Source: Ophiobolus disseminans
Lineage: Eukaryota; Ascomycota; Dothideomycetes; Pleosporales; Phaeosphaeriaceae
Direction of reading: 5' to 3'
Assembly (NCBI GenBank): GCA_010093685.1
Contig: MU006218.1
Coordinates: 407,766 to 471,765, forward strand
DNA: 64,000 nucleotides
In this document: positions 55,392 through 64,000 of the stretch, piece after piece
How the letters are laid out: each line of letters opens with the position of its first letter
Numbering within the stretch: the first letter of the stretch is position 1
Position numbers and translations under genes: made by a program
Notes under the pieces: generated by a model
What the model saw: only the letters and a program-made list of their open reading frames with translations
What the model was told of the DNA's origin: nothing
The model's database searches: none

Positions 55392-56694
55392 TTGGCGTCG
55401 CCAGCAAAGACATCGGTGGTAATTCCAGTGATATTCTTAGCCATTGCGACACTCGCAGTCATTCTTCGTTTTCGAACTCGCGTAGTCAAGAAGCAACCGC
55501 TACTCGCGGATGATTGGTTGTGTACAGTCGGCCTCTTTCTCTCCTACGCATGCTACGCGAGCATTGTTATTTCTGTCGTGTATGGAGGGCTAGGCAGGAC
55601 GATAACTTCTCTCCAGCCCGGACACATCCCTACTGTGTTTCAAGTACGTTCAACATCCGTCGACGCAGAGCATCCGCCGACTCTTGTACAAGGCTCTCCA
55701 AAGCGTTAGTGTCTTATGGGCAACTACGGTAGCCACTGTCCAGATGGCCATTCTGGCTCTATACACGCGCATCTTCAAGGTCAAAAGATGGCATCGTTAC
55801 ACATGCTACGTATCCATGGGTCTTGTATTCTGCTGGTGGGCCAGCACCTTTGTAACGTGCGTCCTCCACGACCTGATGCAATTTCCTCCCGGGCTGGTAG
55901 CTGACTACATCTAGAATGTTAACTACCTGCATACCACTCGAAAGCTTCTGGAACCCCGCAATCCACGGCAATTTTATCAAACTCAAGCACTTCTGTATCG
56001 CTTCCGGCCTCACATACGTCTTTCTTGACATTTTTATCCTTACATTTCCCTTGCCGATCATCTGAAGCGCCTCAAAACGAACAAAAGGAACAAGATTACC
56101 ATCGGCGCTGCTATCTTAGTTGGTCTTTTGTAAGCGAGTAAATATTGCGTAACAATCTACATGTGCACTGACTTGCTTAGTGCTACTATTGGAGACCTTC
56201 TCCGCATGGACTGCTTGATACCTATTTTTCACTACAACGAACAAGACTTCACCGAATCGGCTTGGATCGGCGTGCTATCCCAGATCCTGGAGAACTCTTG
56301 CGGCGTTATTTGCTCCTGTGCACCCATGCTTGCTCCGTACACGGTCAGTCTCAGCAGTACGGACATAGCCACGAGTATTCAGCGCTTCATCACGACACAT
56401 TTGTCGCGCATTTCGAACGGTTCAGGAAACATGGAGAACTCTCGTCGCTCTCAACGTTCCCAAAGATCAAATAGGTCTGGACAAGGCTCTGCGAAGCCGC
56501 ACAATGCGACGATCGGAAGTTGGAGAGTAAATCAAATCAAGAAAAAAAGCACGTTTGACTTTTCGGAGATTGGCACGGAAACAGAAAGCCAAGAACAGCT
56601 GGCAGCCACGTCTCGGACCTGGGTCGAGGGTTCCAGCAAGAATACAGATATTGAGATGGACACGTTTGCGGCGGGTTCGAGAAAGGGTGTGTAA
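55392..56694 (+). pseudogene. rhodopsin-like (PTH11-related) membrane protein relic
   Basis: Exons 55392-55643, 55693-55856, 55915-56129, 56181-56694; introns 49, 58 and 51 bp. It resembles the fungal rhodopsin-domain integral membrane family: VIPVIFLAIATLAVILRFRT, KQPLLADDWLCTVGLFLSYA, ILALYTRIFKVKRWHRYTCY, CIPLESFWNPAIHGNFIKLK, a FLDIFILTFPLPII helix, and a C-terminal hydrophilic tail (MENSRRSQRSQRSNRSGQGS). Lesions: no ATG reaches the first exon in frame (TTG stands where the start is expected). One G is missing at 56064 in the conserved ...PIIW-KRLKTN, which makes TGA and shifts the frame. The later exons stay open in the expected frame. Often found near metabolite clusters; role unknown. 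Confidence 0.7.
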
Positions 56695-57142
56695 GGGTTG
56701 GAAGTGAGTGCCGAACTGCAACATCTTTCCCGCCGACCGGATGGTATTAGATATATTCATGGCTGTTGAGAATACAGTCCGTAATTGACTTGGTAGTATA
56801 AGGAGGAGGAACAGTTACATGATTGGTGGCACGTACATTTAGGTCCTAGCGTAAGTTTAGGCACAGCTGCACATAGACACTGATCTTCGCACTCGTGAAT
56901 AGTTCCTTAGTCAACACAATACGAATTGTACCACCACTACCGTTATGCCTGAGTAGAAGCTCTCTATTAGGTCGTCATACTATTACTAATGGTACGAGTT
57001 TCTCAATAATGGCGCATTTTTTTTTTCCCCATAAATATGTAAAGCGTTTCCCACGTCTTTCCACAAATCCTTTCCTACCTGGTATTACTCCACGAATCAG
57101 CCAACAACTCAAAAGCAAGTGTATTTGCAATTACTTCACATT
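56695..57142. other. intergenic
   Basis: About 450 bases, AT-richer than average near 56.9-57.1 kb, with no gene recognised. Confidence 0.35.
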
Positions 57143-57835
57143 ATGCTATCAAACGAGCCCGTCGGAGAGCCCGTCGGAGAGCCCGTCGGAGAGCCCATAG
57201 TGAGCGAGAATATGTCACAAGGCCTTGAATGTGACACGTACACTGGTCCAAGAACTGACAACGAGTACAATCGCTTGCGCTTACAGCATGGGCTCATCAA
57301 GTACTTCATGGGTGGAGAGCTAGTTGCTGCCCCGCTTAATATGAACTCTCCATCCCTACGCGTCCTCGATTCTGCGACTGGCGACGGGTACTGACTTCTA
57401 GATCTCGCAAAAGTTTTGCCAGTATCGGCTGCCCTTGTTGGCGCTGACATTGCACCACCACATTTTCTCTCCAAGGAAGAACTGCCTTCGAATATCACTC
57501 TGATCAATCACAGCATCTTTACGCCATGGCCGACTGAGTATCTTTCCAGCTTCGACTTGTTCCATCAATGTTTCGTGCTCATGGCATGTAATGACGAGAA
57601 TTCAGTCAAATCGATCCGGCACTTGTTCGACTGCGTCAAGCCCGGAGACTGGATACAACTGCATGACGGAGACATGAACACCATCCAAGAAGGACCAGAC
57701 CATATGACAATAATGAAATTCCGTGAGCGAATTGGAATGGAACTTGGGTGCTTCTACCAACTTGTTCATGTAGTAACCGCGTACCGTATTGGCCCAGTCA
57801 TCGTGACCGTCTTGACGTCGTCAGTCTCGAAGTAA
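57143..57835 (+). pseudogene. SAM-dependent methyltransferase relic 2
   Basis: A single frame of 231 codons from ATG 57143, interrupted by TGA at 57392-57394. It opens with a VGEP repeat (the 12-bp unit GAGCCCGTCGGA three and a half times), then YNRLRLQHGLIKYFMGGELV. SAM motif I VLDSATGDGY is followed by the stop where Trp is normal (compare GEGIWMIE in relic 1), then LLDLAKVLPVSAALVGADIA, FDLFHQCFVL and VKPGDWIQLHDGD, ending SVSK. It is the same family as relic 1 but shorter: the C-terminal segment with LRSWLKAAGAENV is missing. TGG to TGA is a single G-to-A. Likely an old duplicate of relic 1's family rather than a tandem copy. Confidence 0.72.
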
Positions 57836-59654
57836 CCAAGTCAAATAATTATTGTCACCTATAAGCGTCACGTTAGATAGGATATCCAGCACTTCTTCAG
57901 AGATGGTTGTCGTGTCTGATCATCGATAACGGGAAGAGCGTTGGCAAGAAGGGCGATGACCTTTGTTCACGGCCACGGCTCGGAGGGTATATATTTTGTC
58001 AGCACGGCACCTTAGTTTACACAGTACATGTAAACTACATCCTCATGTGACCCTTAGTCACCTGCTTACTCATCTTGGTCGTGTATATAATCGCTGTCTG
58101 TAGCTCTCTCAATACAACAACCTTCTCCCTCTTTTCTGCCCTGTTCCTCACATCCGACATATTTCTCTCATTTAGCGACCATCCCGTCTGCCGAAGATAG
58201 GCGCAAAGACCATGTCATGTTGTGTCCACATCGAGTACAACAAGATATCAAACATGAGGAGATACCACGCAGAGACGTTCCCGGCCTCGTCCTTAAACCT
58301 CCGGGTGCCTCGTGCAACCAAAGAGGTGATAGGTTGCCACTGCGTTTCGAACAGCCATCGCCCTAACTTCCAACGCTTACTATCGCTTGCACGAAATACT
58401 CGAATGTTGGAAAGATGATTTTGGTACCATGGAGGTAGTTTCTGCTCACTTTCTCCTTTAGCTAGCGAGCCCTAACATGCCCACATCAGCAATGGGACGT
58501 GAATTTAGGAGTCAATACGCACCATGTATCGTTCGGATGGACATCGCGATGATTGAAATCTATACATCTGCCTTGCGACGAGTGTTCTAACTTCGAATTG
58601 TTCGGCACCATTCAGCGGATGAGCTGTCGCGTCCACGACCTTGTACGCAACACTGGCCCTATTTTCTCCACGTCAGCCAGCCCTAAATGCTTTGAAGTGG
58701 AGAGATACCAGACGCACCCTTCACTTATGATCAATTTAATGAAGTCCGCAGCACTGAGTAAAAGCGCAACACCGTGTACCGAGATACCGTCACAGTCGCC
58801 TGTTCGTTCTCTCAAGCTCGCCATGCCCGGATCTCGGTATGGAAGGAAAAGCACGTTGAAACAAAGACACCAAGTTTCCAAGCAAGCCCGCAAAGACTTG
58901 AGCAGACATATCCCTCTCCGCTCGAGAAACACTGTCGCATACATGTTTGAGCCATAGGCGAAGTACTACACATTATCCGTCTGTCTCTGAAGCTTGGTTG
59001 ATACAACTGGCATGCTGACGTGATTTTCGTTCATGACTCCCAGCCACAAAACGATTCAGATCATACCTTGAGGTAATGCGTCTTACCCCTCGCCCTATTA
59101 TTAAGACTGCAAGTGACACCACGTCTCGTCTCCTCGCCCTTTAATGCCGCAATCGCGAGCTCATGGGGGGCGGCACGGGCAATACTGGTAAGCGTCACTC
59201 GACACCCCTCAACCATTGACAGGCTGCAGGTGTACTCCTGAATTCGGCACAACAAGATCTTTCTTCGAATCGCAATGTGCACGTCTGATGCAAACAGGGT
59301 TCCGTCATATCCGGCGTGAATACCCTGGTATGCGCCGCGAATACTCGCCGCCCCTGAGATACTCGCCGCGAAAAGAGACTGTGAAGATCACCCCCAACAT
59401 GCGCCGCAATCTCGCCAAAGGTTGGTTCCCAAACAACGACAGAATGACCTGAGCTGTGATTTGATGCCTGTTGTGCAACATATCGCGGCACAGGCTTATT
59501 TGCAATGTTGTGTATTGTTGAGTTAGCCGGTTCTTCCACGAGATTGTGTGGGGTTTCGGAAGCGCTTAACCAACACCATGGCTGCAGGTGTGTTGAAGCC
59601 AAACTCGTATCTGCTCCTTTGCACCACAAACATTCATCCTTCCTCATTTTTGAC
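57836..59654. other. 1.8-kb gene-poor stretch with one promoter-like patch
   Basis: No gene supported. At about 58082-58200 there is TGTATATAATC followed by a CT-rich leader with CAACAACCTTCTCCCTC and an ATG at 58212, which looks like a fungal core promoter. The frame after it is only 68 codons and unlike any family. Short repeats of ATACTCGCCGC occur near 59335-59375. Open frames on both strands at 58.5-59.0 kb have no resemblance I trust. Confidence 0.45.
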
Positions 59655-61404
59655 ATGCAGCCACCAACAGCCACAATGGAAACTAAATCACCCAACGATG
59701 ACCATTGTAACTCGCGCCTCACAGAGGAAATAAAAGAACTAACCGTACCAAGCTATCCGACACCTGGCCGGCTAACCATAATCGCTTTAACATGCTCTAT
59801 TTCAGGTTTCCTCAGCGGTCTGGTATGTTGCCCTTGCGCAGCCATGGATGGCGATCAATCGATATTCTAATGACTTCAAGGACCAAACTATACTAGCGAC
59901 AGCGATTCCTCAGATCACCAATGACTTCCACACCCTCAACGGGATTGCATGGTGGACTTCCAGCTACCTGTAAGGCTTTTTGATGCAAGCTCATCGGTGC
60001 CATTGGCTAATATACAACAGCCTCACATCAGCAACATTTCAATTGGTGTATGGACGATGCAACACACTCTTCCCCGTCAAATTCGTGTATATGTCTGCCA
60101 ATGCGCTCTTCGCACTCGGGTCACTTATTTGCACCGTTGCCCCCAACTCGGTTGCGCTCATCGCTGGTCGCGCGATAGCTGGTGTTGGAGTTGCTGGCAT
60201 CATGTCTGGAAACGTGCTCATTATCGCAGCATCCGCTCCTTTAGCGCGCCGCGCTTCTCTCACAGGCATGATGTTTGCGTTCCTCGGTCTTGCGTCTCTG
60301 GTCGGACCGTTCATCGGCGGGGTGCTTACAGATCGCGCGACATGGAGATGGTGCTTTGGCATCAACTTGCCAATTTCTGCGATGGTCATCGCCAGCACTG
60401 CGTTGTTCGTTAATACACCATTGCCGCCTCGTGCGCAGACTATGACTCTGTCAGAAAAGATTCGACATTTCAATGTGCCAGGCACGGCTTTACTGACTTT
60501 GTCCTTTTTCTGCCTTATCTTTGCTCTCCAACGAGGTGCATCCGACAGCTGGAGGGATCACGCTGTCATCGCACTCCTGGTGCTATTCGTGGTTCTGTTT
60601 GCTGCGTTTGGACTCTGGACGTACATGTCTGGGCAAGGGATTGAGCCGCCCTTGCGGTATCGCGACGTTTGGTTCACGTCCATTTACGCCGGATGCGTTT
60701 CAGGTGGAATGTTTGTGCCCATCACATACATGCCTGTCTGGTTTCAAGCAGTCATTGGCGCTTCCGCCATCCGTTCTGGAGTTATGATCACCCCTTTAAT
60801 TGCGGCCTTCGTCGCAATGTCAATCATATCAGGCGTAACGACTGAGCATGTTAGTTATTACAACCCCGCTATGTTACTCGGAGTGGTTTTGTCAGCAGTT
60901 GGAGGTGGACTCATGGCGACACTCAAACCATTGGCCACACAGTCAATGTGGGTGGGATACCAGATGCTATATGGGTTTGGCGCAGGTGCGGGCGTGCCTC
61001 CACCTATGTTAGTTATACAGACGGTCTTGCCAGAAGAAGACATTCCTATGGGAGTTGCCATTGTGAGTCTTTCGCAAATGTTATGGTCAGCCGTCGTAGT
61101 TGCCATCGCCCAACCCATCTTCGAAGGCGAACTCAAAAGCGCATTGAGGCACAAACTACCTGGCATCAACATTGAAACCCAGATCAACGCTGGCGCGCGA
61201 GAATTGGCCAAAACGTATCCGCCCGAACAACTCGAAACCGTCATATCAGCATATAGCGACGCTATCGTGAAGGTCTTTCACATTACGGTGGCGCTGAGTT
61301 GCGTGGCATTCCCTTGTGCTCTGCTAATACGGTGGAAGTCAATGACGTCCAAGACTGATGCAGCAACTCCTGGAGAGCAAGAAAGCGAGAAAGTCCGTCC
61401 CTAG
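59655..61404 (+). CDS. MFS drug:H+ antiporter (DHA2, 14-TM type), 546 aa
   Basis: Three exons: 59655-59822, 59881-59969, 60021-61404; introns 58 and 51 bp; total 1641 nt. The acidic cytosolic start (KSPNDDHCNSRLTEEIKELT) is followed by TM1 with LSGLDQTILATAIPQITNDF, the DHA2 motif D1. Next come AWWTSSYLLTSATFQLVYGR (motif A region), LIAGRAIAGVGVAGIMSG (antiporter motif C-like), LASLVGPFIGGVLTDRATWR and WCFGINLPI, with 14 predicted helices overall. Such pumps export small toxic or signalling metabolites at the plasma membrane. It is intact and convergent with the Zn2Cys6 regulator, with 95 bp between stops. It plausibly exported the product of the decaying cluster, or serves another compound now. 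Confidence 0.92.
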
Positions 61405-61499
61405 TATCATTTGAGAGGTTTATAGCGACAAGAAAACGACAGGCTACACTGGTGCTAAGCTCCAACTCTATATATTCTCGTGTCGGATGCATCCATTCT

Positions 61500-62872
61500 T
61501 TATAGACCGTGGCTCATGATACTGTCATGTCTGGTTCTACCGTCGTCTTCCAAATGCGAACTCAGGCGTTTCTTGTTCAGATGCTGTACATTCCCTTCAA
61601 CCGATGCCGCCAGAGCCCTGAACACATGGCCGAAGTATTCTGCGTCCACTGACTTCGGACGTCGTCCAGATCCCAACATACGGCGCTTGAGGAGTTCGAT
61701 AATTGTCCTACATTTAGTAAGAAGCCGCGCCATGATCACCATGTTCATCCAAGCGCATTCTTCCTGGTTCATGCTATAGTTGCCAAATTGCACACTCATG
61801 CCTTCTTTTCCCCTGCAAAGAGTTCCGATCACGCGCAAGAGGAGTCGGAGCACCAATACGATAAGATATGGGACGCTTGGATCATCTGTACAAGCTTGAC
61901 AAATGGAACTGTCATCCAACGACCGGAAGATGTTAGAGCTGAATCGCATAGTGGCGTCCAGTTGAGGCCCCCTACTTTGTCTCTCCACTCGTGGTAGTTC
62001 GCAAAGGTGACTTGATTGTCTCTCGAGACAGTCACACGTTTCAGGTTTACAAGCATATGAGCTTCCGCTCTGACTTCTTGTTGACACTGACAGAGATCAG
62101 TCCATCGCGCGATGAGAACTGCTTAACTTTCGTGGACGAGGAGTGAAGCCCGAGGATGAAGTCCTTGATGTGGTGAAAGAGCCTGTACCATCTTTCTCGT
62201 AGAAACTAAAATCGTGAAATAGACTTTCCACCTACGTCCAATTGATCGTTACATACTTTACGACGTGGTTAGTTGATGTTGTACGTGGAGTGAACATGAC
62301 TTACGGTAGTTAGGAAGAGGAGCAAGGCCATCAGAGTTTAGGAGAGGTGAGAAGGACATTAGACCTTCTAGTTCGTCTTGATCTTGTTGCGGAGAGACCA
62401 TAGCATCGACATGGGTAAGCCCGGAATAGCCAGCAAAAAGTTTGGTCTCAAAGGTCTCTCTTACTCTTTGATCTATCGAACCATCCATCATATGCATACT
62501 TGGCCGATAGTCGTGGTCAAGATCTCCCGACTTAGGGTCTTCGGTGTCCTTGGTAGAGCCTTTCGATAAGTTACTCGTGTGTTGTGTTGCGTCGCGGTTT
62601 TCGGCGGCCGCAGCGGCAATTTCTGCTTCGCGATCTCGAACTACTAAACGAGCTATCGCGTTGAGCTTTTCGATGGTCTTCTTGTTTTTGCAACCTTTTG
62701 GTTTGCCCACTTTTGCTGGGTGACTGTAATGGCACGGAATATTGCTGTTGATAATGAGCCTCTAGTACCTAAATGACGTCATGCGAACTGGGTACTTACT
62801 CGCGCTTGCACCTGACACAAGGAGTGCCACCGCCACTACACTTCACTTTTGATTGGCGGCAATAATCGCAAG
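61500..62872 (-). CDS. AflR-like Zn2Cys6 transcription factor, 5' exon unresolved
   Basis: Exons read: 62872-62800 (acceptor at 62873-62875 assumed), 62744-62305, 62086-61500; introns 55 and 218 bp. The zinc cluster is exact: CDYCRQSKVKC, SGGGTPC, VRC, KRDNIPC (C-x2-C-x6-C-x6-C-x2-C-x6-C). HYSHPAKVGKPKGCKNKKT follows, the linker typical of AflR-type cluster regulators. The C-terminal part has CDCLERQSSHLCELPRVERQ, ICQACTDDPS and LLRVIGTLC, as in the AflR C-terminal domain. No ATG reaches the zinc cluster in frame after the upstream TAG, so a short first exon further upstream is likely, or the start has been lost. The 218-bp intron is long for this locus. About 365 residues are visible. Confidence 0.75.
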
Positions 62873-63075
62873 CTGATCGTAAAGTTGATGAAAGGCATAA
62901 GTAAGATACGAACTTGTTTGTTATTGTGAGCTATCGGAGCAGGCTATGTAGAAAGAACGAGCTGAACAGACGCTAGTCCTAAAGAGGTACACATATAACT
63001 TGTTGTCAGATAAATGACGATAATCGTGATGCAAATTGATGGTTGATTGATCGCTGTCCTGTGTGTTCCATGTTC

Positions 63076-64000
63076 TCAGGTTGTGGTTTTACACAAGGAG
63101 GGGCACCTGCATATGCGCACCAACTCCTGATAGGCCCTGGGCTTGATACCGAATAGTACCTCACATCTAACACTTCCAGCGAAGCCGCCAGCTCCTACCA
63201 CATCTTCATGGCAACATAAGTAAGTGAACCATGCGTAATGTGGAACACACATAATCTTGAGGTTAAGCCATTTTGAAAAGTCTGGCCCTTGATACTGTAC
63301 GTGGTCATCCCATGTGCAGCGATTGGCGACGGGGTATATGTGCAATTTACACAGCGTGTTCTGAACCGCTGCAAGTAAACTCAATGGTTTGATCAGTGGC
63401 ATCTTTTCTTCTGGAGCGAAGCGTAAGTCTTTCAAGTCCTCAGCTCTCATCATGGCTTCAATGTGGCTTGTTCCAGACACACCAGCGTCGATAATTCCAA
63501 CGCAATTGCCGTAGTCTGTTCTGCATTTGTTTCGACAGTCTCTGTCGATGGCCCGAGGGTAAGGGGAGCTTCTCATTTGATAAGGCTGCGAATCGAGCCT
63601 GACAGGCACAGGCATGTAGAGAAGCTCAGGCAGGCCACTGGCTTGGAACCCCTTTCTGGCATTGCAAGGTAACGCATTCGACAGACGCACTTTTGACACT
63701 ATATATTTGAAATTAACTCGCAATTATCAGGTGTCATTACATATGAAGACTTACAGGCGCATGATCTGCTTAGGAACTGCTGCTGATGGTTCGCAATTCC
63801 AGTTGAACTGCTCGACCGCAAGAATGTCAAGTTGTTGTAGGACTTTGAGCTTTGGAAGCATCGAAGTAATGATAGCTTCTTCCAAAATCGAGATTCCGCT
63901 GGAACAGGTTGGCTCTTAGACACAGTCGATTTGTAATACTCGTACGTATCCAGCGAGATGTGGAGACTGCGAAAGCGCTTTTGCGAACATCGCGCAGATA
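63076..64000 (-). pseudogene. F-box-like/LRR-type protein fragment, broken, continues beyond the window
   Basis: The minus strand enters from the right edge with HLAGYVRVLQI, DCV, then TAA at 63916-63918 (CAA would be Gln), then EPTCSSGISILEEAIITSML and LQQLDILAVEQFNWNCEPS, ending IMRL at a GTAAGT donor near 63756. This resembles the middle part of fungal F-box-like proteins. After an intron of about 60 bp two frames compete (VKSASVECVTLQCQKGVP versus SGLPELLYMPVPVRLDSQ). The second stays open to 63076 with LCKLHIYPVANRC and GPDFSKWLNLKIMCVPHYAW, the C-terminal pattern of that family. So there is one stop and probably one frame change. The N-terminus lies outside. Confidence 0.5.

Noticed and set aside
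1..64000. tRNA, rRNA or CRISPR features
   Set aside because: No T-arm/anticodon-arm combination, rRNA-like stretch or regularly spaced repeat array was found by eye; the only tRNA-like match is the copia primer site.

Overview
The window is nuclear DNA of a filamentous ascomycete. Introns are short (about 46-80 bp), with GTAAGT/GTATGT-type donors and CTAAC/CTGAC branch sites. The gene content is fungal throughout: Zn2Cys6 and fungal-type regulators, a DUF3176 membrane protein, a rhodopsin-like membrane protein, F-box-like families, a copia LTR element and a pogo/Fot-type transposon relic. A Dothideomycete is the best guess from the gene families, but the sequence alone does not fix the order. 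Exon joins below were worked out by hand from splice sites, reading phase and family resemblance. For every gene called intact, the exons sum to an exact multiple of three.

Left part (1-20 kb): the cut-off end of a beta-lactamase-related serine hydrolase carrying a stop; an F-box-like gene; a decayed pogo/Fot transposase; an alpha/beta hydrolase, a 4-coumarate-CoA-ligase-like enzyme with a peroxisomal tail and a small EthD protein; a SAP-like protein; then four paralogues of an unnamed family arranged A> B> <C <D, of which only C is open in frame. A 168-bp MITE-like element and a broken DUF3176 gene follow.

Middle (20-45 kb): a complete copia element (137-bp LTRs, 5-bp target duplication, one polyprotein frame broken by four stops); a degenerate tandem-repeat array ending in a pure (AAG)33 tract; then a well-kept core block: SAS4-domain protein, Ypt35-like PX protein, secreted cysteine-rich GPI protein, a disordered protein, COQ6, a ChaC-type gamma-glutamylcyclotransferase with a 5-nt micro-exon, a fungal-type regulator and a ZIP zinc transporter. 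Two of these core genes appear to use GC-AG introns.

Right part (45-64 kb): two broken F-box-like genes, a 2.8-kb stretch with no gene I can support, then a set that looks like a secondary-metabolism cluster in decay: intact P450, broken methyltransferase, broken rhodopsin-like protein, second broken methyltransferase, intact MFS exporter and an AflR-like Zn2Cys6 regulator. No PKS, NRPS or terpene synthase core gene is in the window. The end cuts through another broken F-box-like gene.

Common thread: nearly every premature stop can be explained by C-to-T (or, on the other strand, G-to-A) change, while the frame breaks are single-base differences, mostly at short homopolymers and confined to fast-evolving or dispensable families.
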